The notes: generated from the sequence alone by a model not told the origin. A stretch of 64,000 nucleotides of DNA from UBA7657 sp049652985 (GCA_049652985.1 JBASFK010000006.1:71062-135061), one strand, 5' to 3'. Positions 26,909 through 35,481 are shown, counted from the stretch's first letter. Numbers and translations: made by a program.

Positions 26909-27657
26909 TACTGGTTCGGTGCCTCGTTTGGCCGCAGCGGCGTTTCGCCGTTCGGCCTGTTTTCAAATAATTGGTCCATCTCGTCGCGGAATTCCTCGGT
27001 ATAGCCCGGGCTTCCGTTTTCCGCGGGCGGCAGGTCTTTCTCGGGCGGCGCGCCGCCCTGCAGAATATCCATCTGCTGCAGCTTCTCGCGTGTGCCGGCG
27101 CTTTCCTTGATCGTCTCCGCGTCTTCCTTGAATTTCTCGATAGTTCCTTCCGGCACCAGCGCGGCCATCGCGGTCGCCGTGCGCTCGATGTAGAAATAGG
27201 TCTTGCTGCCCTCGAATTGTTTTTCCTTGCTCTCGTCGCTCATAAACACATGGAACGGGAGGTAGGCAATGGCAACCAGGATGACGCCGCGGGCGATGCC
27301 AAAGATGACGCCCAGCGTGCGGTCCACTGGCCCGAGGCCGATGCGGCGCGCAGTTTCCGCGATCAGGTGGCTGAAGATCGACAGCACGACAACGACGACG
27401 ATGAAAATTGCGCCGTAAGAAAGTATGGCGGCGAGAATATCGTAGGGCAAAACGCCGAGCAGCTTTTCCGGCTCCACCCCTTCCTCGACCCCGAGCCAGC
27501 TTTTCATGTGCGGCAGGAACAGCGGCCCCGCGTACCAGGCGGCGGCAAGCCCGCCGATGACGCCGAAAATGGTGAGCACCTCGCGGATAAGACCGCGCAA
27601 AAAGGCTATGAGGGCTGAAACGAGAACGACGGCGAGAACGACAATGTCAAAGACCAT
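26908..27657 (-). CDS. cvpA: CvpA family membrane protein
   Basis: 249 residues with four N-terminal membrane segments (MVFDIVVLAVVLVSALIAFL, LTIFGVIGGLAAAWYAG, ILSYGAIFIVVVVVLSIF, GVIFGIARGVILVAIAYLPF) and a cytoplasmic/periplasmic charged tail of about 100 residues. GPVDRTLGVIFGIARG is the CvpA hallmark. Needed for colicin V export in E. coli; physiological role uncertain. ATG at 27657 is used; the longer frame adds ten residues without support. Directly upstream of purF, as in many proteobacteria. Confidence 0.92.
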   Translation of the reverse strand: MVFDIVVLAVVLVSALIAFLRGLIREVLTIFGVIGGLAAAWYAGPLFLPHMKSWLGVEEGVEPEKLLGVLPYDILAAILSYGAIFIVVVVVLSIFSHLIAETARRIGLGPVDRTLGVIFGIARGVILVAIAYLPFHVFMSDESKEKQFEGSKTYFYIERTATAMAALVPEGTIEKFKEDAETIKESAGTREKLQQMDILQGGAPPEKDLPPAENGSPGYTEEFRDEMDQLFENRPNGETPLRPNEAPNQ

Positions 27658-27757
27658 GATGCATCCGGCTGCTGGGGTCTGGAGCACATATACATAGGGA
27701 AAAGGCGCCGGAATTGCAAGGGTTTCCGGGCGTTCTACCCCTTGTTTTCAAGCTATT

Positions 27758-29143
27758 TCAGGCCGCCTCGGCCAGCCTTCCCCTGCCCGCGAACATATCG
27801 GCCAGCTCCTGCACGTGGATGATTTCGGTAGCGCGCATGGCCGGGATGTCGGCCTTTTTCTTCTTGGCGGCGGGGATGACGGCCTGCTTGAAACCAAGTT
27901 TAGAGGCCTCCTTCAGCCGCAGGTCGGGCTGCGCGACCTGCCGCACCTCCCCGGCCAGGCCAATCTCGCCGAAGAAAACCGATTCCGGCGGCAGCGGTTT
28001 GTTATGCAGGGCGCTGACCAAAGCGGCAGCAACCGCAAGATCGGCCGCGGGCTCGGCGATTCGAATTCCGCCCGCGATATTGAGAAAGATGTCGCAGCCA
28101 GACAGCTGCACACCGCAACGCGTCTCCAGCACCGCGACGATCATGGCGAGACGGTTGGGGTCCCACCCCAGAACGGCGCGGCGGGGGCTCCCGAGTGATA
28201 AGGGGCCGACAAGCGCCTGGACCTCCACCAGCAGCGGCCGCGTTCCTTCCAGCGCGGCCAGCACGGAACTTCCCGCCGCGCCTTCATTACGTTGCGCGAG
28301 GAACAAGGCTGAGGGATTTGCAACCTCGACAAGACCCTCGGACGCCATTTCGAACACGCCGATTTCATCCGTGGGGCCGAAACGGTTCTTCACGGCGCGC
28401 AAAATCCGGAACTGGTGACTGCGCTCGCCCTCGAAATACAGCACCGTATCGACCATGTGCTCGAGCACGCGCGGGCCCGCAATCTGCCCGTCCTTGGTGA
28501 CATGCCCGACGAAAATCACGGCGATTCCACGGGTTTTGGCGGTGCGGATAATTTCCTGCGCGGAAGTTCTCACCTGCGTCACCGTGCCGGGCGCAGCGTC
28601 GATCGTGTCGATGAACATGGTCTGGATGGAGTCGATAATTAACAATGAAACCTGCTCATCCTCGACCGAAGCCACGATGTCGCGCACGTTTGTGGCGGCG
28701 GCAAGCTCGACCGGCGCATCGGCAAGGCCGAGACGCTGCGCGCGCATGCGCACCTGGTCGATGGATTCCTCGCCCGACACATAGACACAGCGCGTGTTCT
28801 TTTTCGAGAGCGCGCAGACCGCCTGCAGCAATAAGGTCGATTTGCCGATGCCGGGGTCGCCGCCGATCAGGATGGCCGAGCCGGGCACCAGCCCGCCGCC
28901 GGTGACGCGGTCGAATTCACCGATGCCGGTAACGTGGCGGGGGTAATCCTTACCGGGCGCGCCGGACAGGCTGGCGAATTCGATGGAGCGACCTTTCTTC
29001 TTGCCCAAACCCTTCGGCGCGGAAGCCTGCACGTTTTCCTCGGCGATGGAATTCCAGGCATTGCAGGCATCGCATTTCCCGGTCCAGCGCGTATGGACCG
29101 CGCCGCAGCCCTGGCAGATATAATTACGCTGGGATTTTGCCAT
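27758..29143 (-). CDS. radA: DNA repair protein RadA (Sms)
   Basis: RecA-like helicase that drives branch migration in recombination. 461 residues. Seen: zinc finger YICQGCG...KCDACNAW, Walker A GGDPGIGKSTLLLQ, Walker B LLIIDSIQT, the RadA-specific KNRFG motif in RAVKNRFGPTDEIG, and the Lon-protease-like C-terminal domain (about 275-450; SGCDIFLNIAGGIRI). Upstream, 45-75 bases before the ATG, lies a G-rich run that may form a G-quadruplex. Confidence 0.97.
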   Translation of the reverse strand: MAKSQRNYICQGCGAVHTRWTGKCDACNAWNSIAEENVQASAPKGLGKKKGRSIEFASLSGAPGKDYPRHVTGIGEFDRVTGGGLVPGSAILIGGDPGIGKSTLLLQAVCALSKKNTRCVYVSGEESIDQVRMRAQRLGLADAPVELAAATNVRDIVASVEDEQVSLLIIDSIQTMFIDTIDAAPGTVTQVRTSAQEIIRTAKTRGIAVIFVGHVTKDGQIAGPRVLEHMVDTVLYFEGERSHQFRILRAVKNRFGPTDEIGVFEMASEGLVEVANPSALFLAQRNEGAAGSSVLAALEGTRPLLVEVQALVGPLSLGSPRRAVLGWDPNRLAMIVAVLETRCGVQLSGCDIFLNIAGGIRIAEPAADLAVAAALVSALHNKPLPPESVFFGEIGLAGEVRQVAQPDLRLKEASKLGFKQAVIPAAKKKKADIPAMRATEIIHVQELADMFAGRGRLAEAA

Positions 29144-29187
29144 GTGTTTGTTCCGGAACGGTTATTCGGTTTAACTGCGTACACTTT

Positions 29188-29217
29188 GGAGGGGGTGGGG
29201 GTGGGGGTGGGCCTGGG
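29188..29217 (+). repeat. G-quadruplex-prone G-tract run
   Basis: Five consecutive G-runs of 3-5 bases separated mostly by a single T (GGGGG T GGGGG T GGGGG T GGG CCT GGG) on the plus strand, in the leader/promoter region of radA (minus strand). Loops of one base favour a very stable parallel G4. Confidence 0.7.
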
Positions 29218-29303
29218 CCCTGCCCCCGGAGTCCTCCAAAACGACTCGTACTACCTTTGTACCGGAACAAAAGGAACAAATCAAGAACGATTAAAAAGCT
29301 TAT

Positions 29304-30170
29304 TTATGCGGCCTTCACGGCGGCCCATTCCGCGGCGAACTGCTCGCGGGAAGGCAGGTACATGCCCTGCATATAATGAATACCCGGGTGGTGGCGCTGC
29401 AGCTCGGCGGCGTGGGCCGCGCTTTTCACCCCTTCCACCACGATATATGCGTTGGGCAGCGTCGCGTTTAGAAGCGCCATGATATTGTCGAGCGAGTTTT
29501 TTTCGCCCGGCTTCGTTATGACCGTTTTACGGTCGAGCTTGATGAAATCGGCGATCTGCTCAAACTGCGAGAGGCGGAAAATATCGTTCATGCTGAGGCC
29601 GACATCGTCGATAGCGAACGCAATCCCCAGCCGGCGGCATAAATCCAGCACGCGCGGACTCATGATTTCCGAGGGCGCGCTCTCATGGATTTCAAAAATG
29701 ATTTTGTGCCCGGGCGAAAGCTTCATGGCCTCGATCACCGGCAGCACGGTTTTGATGAACCCGGGATCGCGCAGCGAACGCCCCGAGATATTGATGGAAA
29801 CCTGCTGCTCATCACTGCTCTGAAATTGCTGCAGGGCGCAGAGCACAAGCAGCGTGTCGATATCCGCCGCCATGCCGTTATTGTAGAACGCCATGATCGC
29901 GGGGTAGGGCGGCAGCGGGCTGCCGCCTTCGTCTTTCAGGCGCAGCAGCATTTCACCGGGCTGCGGCAGGGGCGCGTCCTTGTGAATCTTGTGCCAGGGC
30001 TCAATGCCGAAAAAAGGATTTTGCTGCGTGATGGCAGCGTCCAGCGCTCTTAAACAACCGAGCGCACAGGCCGCAGCATTTTTCTGCACGTCGTCTTGAG
30101 CAGCTTTTTCAAGAGTGTCTGTTTTCAGTGAGAGAGACTCGATATGTCGCAGCAATTCAGGACCGGGCAT
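29304..30170 (-). CDS. EAL-domain c-di-GMP phosphodiesterase
   Basis: 288 residues. Hydrolyses c-di-GMP, if active. Seen in order: GEMLLRL (the EAL motif as E73-M-L), SINISG (N127), FEIHES (E160, E163), AIDDVG (D188-D189), FIKLDR (K211), VVEGVK (E246) and YMQGMYLP, so all catalytic positions appear present despite the Met at the second motif position. No GGDEF, PAS or receiver domain; the N-terminal about 55 residues are helical and unassigned. The frame is open upstream to 30242, but that part overlaps the heparinase-like gene; ATG 30170 is chosen. It follows that gene by one base, which ties it to the rpe-heparinase transcript. Confidence 0.88.
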   Translation of the reverse strand: MPGPELLRHIESLSLKTDTLEKAAQDDVQKNAAACALGCLRALDAAITQQNPFFGIEPWHKIHKDAPLPQPGEMLLRLKDEGGSPLPPYPAIMAFYNNGMAADIDTLLVLCALQQFQSSDEQQVSINISGRSLRDPGFIKTVLPVIEAMKLSPGHKIIFEIHESAPSEIMSPRVLDLCRRLGIAFAIDDVGLSMNDIFRLSQFEQIADFIKLDRKTVITKPGEKNSLDNIMALLNATLPNAYIVVEGVKSAAHAAELQRHHPGIHYMQGMYLPSREQFAAEWAAVKAA

Positions 30171-30171
30171 T

Positions 30172-31818
30172 CTATTCCTTGGCCAGCCCTTCGCGCTGCA
30201 TCGCCCATTTGACCTTGAATTCCGTCTCCGGCATCTGGCCATAGACCACGAGCTGCTTGGTTTTGCGCGGGCGGCTGTCTTCGCCGAGATAAACGGAATC
30301 TTCGAGCTTCAATATTCCGCCCGACTGGTGGAAACGCCAGCCGATGCCGGAAGGCAGGCGCAGCAGGGCCGCGTCGCCCTCCTCGCCGACCAGCGAAACC
30401 ATGACGCGCGGGTGAATGTGGAAGCGGATGGCGACATCGACGGCTTTGGGCGGCCCGGCCTGGCTGGTGAGAATATCCTCGCCGCGCAGATCGTGGCCTT
30501 CATTCGTGAGATACAGGCGGCGGCGGTGCTCGATGCCGTTCAGGAGCGCGTAGCCGTCATGCGTGGCCTCCAGCAGGCAGGAGCCCTTGGTTTCCTCGCG
30601 CACGATGCTGACAACGCGCGGCTTGCGGGAGAGATGCCCGTCCTCGCGGATTTCGCAGGCGTTGCGGTAGTCCAGCGTGATGGTGTTGTGCGCGGCGGTG
30701 GCGCGCAGGGCCTCCTGCCAGTCGGGGGAACTTGGGTGCGTGCCGCAGGAGACGAAAATACGCTCCTTGCCGTAGGCCATTTCGAACGCCAGCGGCGCGG
30801 CGTGGGAGACCTTGTCATACGGGCGCTGCGGGCTGCGGCCGCAATCGAACATCACCAGCGTGCGCCCTTCTGTGATTTTTTCGAAACCCGCGCAGGGCAG
30901 CGTATGCAAACCTTTGCCGCGCACATTGGCCTGCGCGAGGACGGAGTCTAATAATTCGCGTGGCCCTTCCTGCGTGCCGTGGAAAACGGCGAGGCCGCCG
31001 TCGCCATAGCGGAAAAACCGGAGCGCCGCGCCGAGGCTGTCGATCGCATGCTGCACCGTTTCAGGGAGCGCGCGGCCCGCGGCGGCCAGGGCCGTACGGA
31101 TGTCTAACAGTATCTGCAGCGCCTGCATATGCTGCAGCGGCGAGCGCGAAACATGCGCGCCGTCGCGGAGAATTTGTTTCGCGATTTCGGCGTTGAGCTG
31201 GCCGAGCGATTGCTGCACCCATGCGTCGCGATCCTCGAAGGCGAGACCGGCATAGAGCAAACCCTTGATCGCCTTCAGCGCGGCAATGCCGGAAATACCG
31301 CCCTGCAGCGCGCGGCTTAAATGCACGGCCTGTTTGGTAAGCGAGTCGAAATAAATGTCCTGGAAATCGGGCCCAGCGGCTTCGACGAAGAATTCGAAAT
31401 GCGAAATCCACATGGCGATACGGTTGCCGCACATATCGGCGCGCCACGCATGCGCGGACCATTTCGGGTGGTAGTAAATCCAGCTTTCCGTCAGCCAGCG
31501 CGCCTGCTGCCGCGCCTCTTCACCGCCGAGGGCGCGAAGGTCGCGCAGCCATTCAAAACCGTGCATGTGATCCAGCCATGATTCACTGACGCCCAAGGGC
31601 TCCCAGCACCCGCCGCCCAGCGAAATTTTATCGCCCGCCAGCGCAAACGCGCCGTCGCATAGCCAGCGGCCCGATTCAGCATTGCCCGGCCACGCATCGG
31701 CGGGCTTGACGTTCAGCCGGTCCGGCGCCTCGCCGCGCAGCGACCAGTTATAGAGCGCGGTGTTGCAGGCCATTTCGCTGGCCTCTTTGCGGATTTTGCG
31801 GATTAAATTCGGTATCAT
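30172..31818 (-). CDS. heparinase II/III family protein
   Basis: 548 residues. N-terminal helical toroid (WLDHMHGFEWLRDLRALG, YHPKWSAHAWRADMCGNRIAMWISH) and a C-terminal beta-sandwich typical of Hepar_II_III proteins (FVSCGTHPSSPDWQEALRAT, AHNTITLDYRNACEIR). No signal peptide is seen. rpe lies three bases upstream; an rpe-heparinase pair is frequent in alphaproteobacteria. The substrate is unknown; a role on an endogenous surface or capsule polysaccharide is an inference. Confidence 0.88.
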   Translation of the reverse strand: MIPNLIRKIRKEASEMACNTALYNWSLRGEAPDRLNVKPADAWPGNAESGRWLCDGAFALAGDKISLGGGCWEPLGVSESWLDHMHGFEWLRDLRALGGEEARQQARWLTESWIYYHPKWSAHAWRADMCGNRIAMWISHFEFFVEAAGPDFQDIYFDSLTKQAVHLSRALQGGISGIAALKAIKGLLYAGLAFEDRDAWVQQSLGQLNAEIAKQILRDGAHVSRSPLQHMQALQILLDIRTALAAAGRALPETVQHAIDSLGAALRFFRYGDGGLAVFHGTQEGPRELLDSVLAQANVRGKGLHTLPCAGFEKITEGRTLVMFDCGRSPQRPYDKVSHAAPLAFEMAYGKERIFVSCGTHPSSPDWQEALRATAAHNTITLDYRNACEIREDGHLSRKPRVVSIVREETKGSCLLEATHDGYALLNGIEHRRRLYLTNEGHDLRGEDILTSQAGPPKAVDVAIRFHIHPRVMVSLVGEEGDAALLRLPSGIGWRFHQSGGILKLEDSVYLGEDSRPRKTKQLVVYGQMPETEFKVKWAMQREGLAKE

Positions 31819-31821
31819 GCT

Positions 31822-32481
31822 CTAGCCTCTCAACGCTTTTATGTGCGCAGCATATTTCTCAGGTCCATCCTTGAACACGGACGTGCCCGCGACGAGAACG
31901 TCGGCGCCCGCCGCGATAACCTGCTTCGCGGTGTCGGGATTGATGCCGCCGTCGACTTCTAAATCTATAGGATGTTTTTGCGCATCGATCATTTTGCGTG
32001 CGGCGCTGATCTTGTCGAAAATCGGAATGAAGCTTTGCCCGCCGAAACCGGGATTGACCGTCATCAGCAAAATCAAATCAACCATCGGCATCACTTCGCG
32101 GATGGATTCAATCGGCGTCGACGGGTTCAGCGACACGCCCGCTTTCACGCCGTGCGCTTTGATCGCCTGCAATGTGCGGTGAAGATGCGGGCCCGCCTCG
32201 ACATGCGCGGTGATGATATCCGCGCCCGCATCGACGAAAGCCGGGATGAGCGGGTCGACCGGCGCGACCATCAGGTGAACGTCGAAAACTTTCTTCGAGG
32301 ATTTGCGGATCGCCTTCACGACCAGCGCGCCGAATGTCAGGTTGGGCACGAAATGCCCGTCCATGACGTCGATATGGATGTAATCGGCCCCGGCAGCGTC
32401 AATGGCGCGGACCTCCTCGCCCAGCCGGGCGAAATCGGAGGAAAGAATCGAAGGGGCTATGCGAACGGGCTGTTGCGGCAT
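31822..32481 (-). CDS. rpe: ribulose-phosphate 3-epimerase
   Basis: Interconverts ribulose 5-phosphate and xylulose 5-phosphate in the pentose phosphate or Calvin pathways. 219-residue TIM barrel. Seen: IAPSILSSDFARLGEEV, metal site DYIHIDVMDGHFVPNLTFG, MTVNPGFGGQSFI and EVDGGINPDTA. First gene of the rpe-heparinase-EAL run. Confidence 0.97.
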   Translation of the reverse strand: MPQQPVRIAPSILSSDFARLGEEVRAIDAAGADYIHIDVMDGHFVPNLTFGALVVKAIRKSSKKVFDVHLMVAPVDPLIPAFVDAGADIITAHVEAGPHLHRTLQAIKAHGVKAGVSLNPSTPIESIREVMPMVDLILLMTVNPGFGGQSFIPIFDKISAARKMIDAQKHPIDLEVDGGINPDTAKQVIAAGADVLVAGTSVFKDGPEKYAAHIKALRG

Positions 32482-32800
32482 TGTTTTAACACGGGGAGGC
32501 TGTGAGTGAATCGGTGAATAAAAAACTGGATAACCCTGTGAACAACAAGGTTAATATTAATACTATATCAATTCGCCGCGGATTCCAGCAAATAGCGTAA
32601 AAACCTCCCTTCCGGAGCGGGAGAATTGGGGCGGGAGGGAAGAGAAGAATTGCAGCACCCGCGCTGTTCCTTCCCCTGCGAAAGATAGAATTATTGTTAA
32701 ATTTCAATATCTTATATATAAAATGGGTGTCCAGTCCCGGCTTTAGGGTAATATTAAAACAACCCCGGTATCTTAAAAACGGGCAATATAAGGGTGTGTT
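32482..32800. other. intergenic region between rpe and the lipase-like gene
   Basis: 319 bases between two divergent genes. It contains an imperfect GC-rich inverted element (about 32604-32640, CCTCCC...GGGAGG) and a 10-bp palindrome TTAATATTAA at 32551-32560. The element could be a terminator-like or REP-like hairpin. No further reading frame is convincing. Confidence 0.4.
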
Positions 32801-33820
32801 ATGGCGAATAAGAATATCCAACAGGGAGCCAAGCTTCCCGATTGGCTGCAGGATCTAACACCTGTCGTTATGGATTTCATCCGGGATAATCCCCATTCGC
32901 CCTTCGCATTAATTCTTTCCGCTCTTGTCGGTTTTATTTTCCCCAACGGCAAAGCCGAATTTCCACCCGTTCCCGGCGATATCGCTCCTGAACTGCAGCA
33001 AAAAGCCGGGCGTAAGCTCGACCCGGATTATGCCGCCAAAGCCTATCTGGACGCGCTGGGGGATATTGACCATCCAGCCCATGAAATTAACGTGCGCTAC
33101 CGGGGATCAGACAAAGACGTCATCCTCACTCGCCAGAATTTAGTCGTCGATCCTCAAACAGGATTTAAAGGCGCGACTTATATCGATAAGGGCGGGCACT
33201 CGATCACATTCTTCGGTGGCATGGACTCAATAAAAGGATTCGACGTCAAAGACGCGGCAACAATCGCACAAGGCGTCTTACATCGTATAAACAATCAAAC
33301 CGGTCCCGCGCAGGATCTTTATCTCGATGCGGTGCGTTCCTCAAACAGCACGGAAATTGTCGGCTATTCGATGGGCGGCATGTTGGCCAATGATATGGCA
33401 GCGCGCCTCCACGCCGAAGCCACAACGCTGGGGGATATCGGCTTGCCCGACGTGAAAGACGGCACAGGAAAAAGCATGTATACGGCTGAGCATATTCAAA
33501 ACATCCACGAAAATGTCGTGGCGCTGAAACTGCCGAACGATCCTTATTTCGCTCATGCGGGAAAAGTTCACGGTCAAATCAAAATGTTGCCGGAGGTTTC
33601 AGGCCAGGCTGTGCTTGACGCTCTGAACGATCCCGGCAACAAGATATCCCTGCCGAACAATTTCAACGCGCAAAGCGGAATGGCCCATCATCATCTTATG
33701 GCCTATGAACTGGCCAGCGACAAACTGATTAAAGAGCAGGAAATAGCCGCGGCGCCAGGCACCACGCAAATCCTGACTAAACCTTTGGTAGCGGGTATGG
33801 GCGGCACCAGCGGCAGCTAG
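32801..33820 (+). CDS. lipase-like alpha/beta hydrolase
   Basis: 339 residues. Seen: a nucleophile elbow IVGYSMGGMLAND with Ser190 (G-x-S-x-G), matching lipase class 3/alpha-beta hydrolases; candidate acid/base residues cannot be assigned safely, though a His-rich segment (MAHHHLMAYELAS) lies near the end. An N-terminal hydrophobic stretch (FALILSALVGFIFP, about 35-48) could anchor it but is not a classical signal peptide. The stop overlaps the convergent dedA stop. Resembles no single named enzyme I can identify; a phospholipase or lipase activity is an inference. Confidence 0.7.
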   Translation: MANKNIQQGAKLPDWLQDLTPVVMDFIRDNPHSPFALILSALVGFIFPNGKAEFPPVPGDIAPELQQKAGRKLDPDYAAKAYLDALGDIDHPAHEINVRYRGSDKDVILTRQNLVVDPQTGFKGATYIDKGGHSITFFGGMDSIKGFDVKDAATIAQGVLHRINNQTGPAQDLYLDAVRSSNSTEIVGYSMGGMLANDMAARLHAEATTLGDIGLPDVKDGTGKSMYTAEHIQNIHENVVALKLPNDPYFAHAGKVHGQIKMLPEVSGQAVLDALNDPGNKISLPNNFNAQSGMAHHHLMAYELASDKLIKEQEIAAAPGTTQILTKPLVAGMGGTSGS

Positions 33821-34431
33821 ATATTGGTTTTCGCGCTTTTCCGTTCCTTGTAGATATGCCAGAACGACGGCACCAGCGACAAAACGATGATCGCGACAAT
33901 AATCGGCAATAAAAATTTATCGACGGCTTCCGGCGGCAACAGCTTGCCAAAGAAATAACCGAAGAAGCACAGACCACCCACCCATACGAACGCGCCGGTC
34001 ACTGTATAGAGCATGAATTTCCGGTAATCCATTTGCGCAACGCCCGCGAGGAACGGCACGAAGGTGCGGATGATCGGCATGAAACGGGCGCTGATCACAG
34101 CCATCGCGCCATGCTTCACATAAAAACGCTGCGTCATTTCAAGGTGTTTACGCTTCAGGAATTTTGACTCTTTGGCAAATAGCTTGAGCCCGACATATTT
34201 GCCGACGGCATAGCCGACCATGTTGCCGGTAATGGCGGCAATCAATGTGCCCCCGATCAGCGCCCATATATTAAGGTAATCCTGCGAAGCCAGGAATCCC
34301 GCCGTGAACAGCAAACTGTCGCCGGGGAGAAAAAAGAAGAACACAAGGCCGGATTCAGCAAATACCATGCCCCAGACGCCGAGATAACCCAGCGATTTGA
34401 TGACCGGTATGATTTCGATGCCAAGGCTCAT
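33817..34431 (-). CDS. DedA family membrane protein
   Basis: 204 residues with several membrane segments. Seen: the DedA signatures FFFFLPGDSLLFTAGFLA, GNMVGYAVGKYVG, and RFMPIIRTFVPFLAGVAQM with the conserved Arg residues. Members act as undecaprenyl-phosphate or phospholipid flippases/transporters and support membrane integrity. GGAAG Shine-Dalgarno; ATG 34431. A long upstream frame exists but is shadow. A terminator for the gene upstream lies between them, so dedA probably has its own promoter. Confidence 0.92.
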   Translation of the reverse strand: MSLGIEIIPVIKSLGYLGVWGMVFAESGLVFFFFLPGDSLLFTAGFLASQDYLNIWALIGGTLIAAITGNMVGYAVGKYVGLKLFAKESKFLKRKHLEMTQRFYVKHGAMAVISARFMPIIRTFVPFLAGVAQMDYRKFMLYTVTGAFVWVGGLCFFGYFFGKLLPPEAVDKFLLPIIVAIIVLSLVPSFWHIYKERKSAKTNI

Positions 34432-34489
34432 GGTTGCTTCCTTCCCGTCCTTTCTATCGCACGGAGGCGGCAGACAGGCAAGAGCGCAC

Positions 34490-34520
34490 AAAAACCCGGC
34501 CTGTAAAAGGCCGGGTTTCT
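34490..34520 (-). terminator. intrinsic terminator after the 40-aa gene
   Basis: On the minus strand AAACCCGGCC, six bases, GGCCGGGTTTTTG: a 9-10 bp GC-rich stem ending in T5. It lies 22 bases beyond the stop codon of the gene 34542-34664. Confidence 0.85.
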
Positions 34521-34541
34521 CGGGGGAGGAAACTAAAAATG

Positions 34542-34664
34542 TTACTTCGAGCGGCTGCTGTTGTCCGAGCGGCTTTGCTGCGAGCTGCCGCCGGAACGGC
34601 TGCGGTTGTTGCTGGATTTTTTCTGGCTGCGTCCGGATGAGGACTGGCTCTTGGAACGTTGCAT
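34542..34664 (-). CDS. 40-residue Ser/Arg-rich small protein
   Basis: Sequence starts MQRSKSQSSSGRSQKKSS and ends SSRSK; 12 basic residues and many Ser/Asn/Gln, with no hydrophobic segment, so it is likely disordered and possibly nucleic-acid-binding. A strong Shine-Dalgarno (AAAGGAGA) lies 7-8 bases before the ATG and a good terminator follows the stop. Together these support a real gene despite the small size. A near-consensus EcfG promoter faces it. Codes opposite and divergent to another small stress-type gene (34804-35133). Function unknown; resembles the KGG/SR-rich tiny stress proteins of alphaproteobacteria only in composition. Confidence 0.75.
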   Translation of the reverse strand: MQRSKSQSSSGRSQKKSSNNRSRSGGSSQQSRSDNSSRSK

Positions 34665-34698
34665 GATTGATCTCCTTTAGATGGGGTGTCGCATTGCC

Positions 34699-34723
34699 AA
34701 CAGCGTGCGCGCCGCATCGTTCC
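34699..34723 (-). promoter_or_regulatory. EcfG-like promoter (one mismatch) for the 40-aa gene
   Basis: On the minus strand GGAAC (34723-34719), 16 bases, TGTT (34702-34699), against the EcfG consensus GGAAC-N16/17-CGTT. It lies about 35 bases upstream of the ATG at 34664. Confidence 0.45.
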
Positions 34724-34753
34724 GAAAAAATGCTAGGAAGAAAATCATGGCCC

Positions 34754-34778
34754 GGAACCCCGCTTGGCCCCGCGCGTT
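34754..34778 (+). promoter_or_regulatory. EcfG general-stress promoter
   Basis: GGAAC (34754-34758), exactly 16 bases, CGTT (34775-34778): an exact match to the alphaproteobacterial EcfG consensus, 25 bases before the ATG at 34804. Confidence 0.7.
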
Positions 34779-34803
34779 TGAAGGAAAGAACAAGGAGGAA
34801 AAC

Positions 34804-35133
34804 ATGGAATGGCAAGTCAGATACGAACCGCAAACCCGCGACGAACCGTGGAGTGTTTACAAAAGTAACAATGGCAAGCGCATCTTTGAGCAGGGATTCC
34901 TGACCGAAGACGAGGCCATCAGTTGGGCTGAAAAGAAAAAAGAACACGACGGTGCCGCGCACAAAAAGAAAAGCCCAAAGAAAAATAAGGTCGATGAAGC
35001 CTCGAAAGATTCATTTCCCGCGAGCGACCCGCCCGCATGGACCGGGACAACAATTTACAAAGGAGAGAAAGATGGCGCGCGAGTAATGCTTGTAAAAATC
35101 ATCAATATCCGGGTGGTCGCGGCTTTCGCGTAA
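34804..35133 (+). CDS. small stress-type protein with SFPASDPPAW motif
   Basis: 109 residues. N-terminal half (MEWQVRYEPQTRDEPWSVYKSNNGKRIF, FLTEDEAISWAEKKKE) looks like a compact alpha-beta unit; a Lys-rich linker (KKKSPKKNK) follows; then VDEASKDSFPASDPPAWTG, a short motif shared by many small proteobacterial proteins of unknown role. ATG at 34804 has AAGGAGG. The 3' 123 bases overlap the convergent TerB-like gene. Expression under EcfG is predicted from the exact promoter match. The last about 15 residues (VMLVKIINIRVVAAFA) are unlike the rest and could result from loss of an earlier stop by frameshift. Confidence 0.75.
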   Translation: MEWQVRYEPQTRDEPWSVYKSNNGKRIFEQGFLTEDEAISWAEKKKEHDGAAHKKKSPKKNKVDEASKDSFPASDPPAWTGTTIYKGEKDGARVMLVKIINIRVVAAFA

Positions 35134-35481
35134 GTAGTCGCTGTCAGGCGCCGATTTAAGGCACGCGACGCGGCGCAGGATTTGTTCCTCCTGCCGGTCC
35201 ATGTCGCCCTCGCACCAGACCAGCGCCCGCGCAAGAACGCAAAAACGTTTCCTGTGCTCCGGCTGCGTGATTTTCCGGTACATCGCCTCGACATCCTGCG
35301 GCTTTTTGAAATCGGATTTCAGCGTCTCACGTTGCGCGGTCGAAAACGGCACGCTGTTCAGATAACTTTTGAGCATCTCCTGCTCTTCCAGCGAGAGAGA
35401 ATTATCAACGAACGAAAACGCGAACACCGCACGCCACATCGCGAATTCGCTCTCGCTTATGCCTTTTGATTGTCCAGCCAT
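35011..35481 (-). CDS. TerB-like helical protein
   Basis: 156 residues. Seen: two TerB-type helix pairs, MWRAVFAFSFVDNSLSLEEQEML and RFCVLARALVWCEGDMDRQEEQIL, with the acidic D-x-S/D-x-E patterns of the tellurite-resistance TerB fold. The role in this organism is unknown; TerB-like domains often bind metal or act in stress and envelope functions. ATG 35481 (MAGQSKG) is preferred over an upstream start at 35508. The 3' end overlaps the convergent stress-type gene by 123 bases. Confidence 0.65.
   Translation of the reverse strand: MAGQSKGISESEFAMWRAVFAFSFVDNSLSLEEQEMLKSYLNSVPFSTAQRETLKSDFKKPQDVEAMYRKITQPEHRKRFCVLARALVWCEGDMDRQEEQILRRVACLKSAPDSDYLRESRDHPDIDDFYKHYSRAIFLSFVNCCPGPCGRVARGK

Noticed and set aside
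25757..27004. 415-residue open frame opposite purF and cvpA
   Set aside because: Shadow of purF; the purF frame has all catalytic motifs.
29430..30170. EAL protein as a degenerate pseudo-enzyme
   Set aside because: At first the EAL motif seemed missing, but GEMLLR at residues 72-77 takes its place and the other catalytic residues are present.
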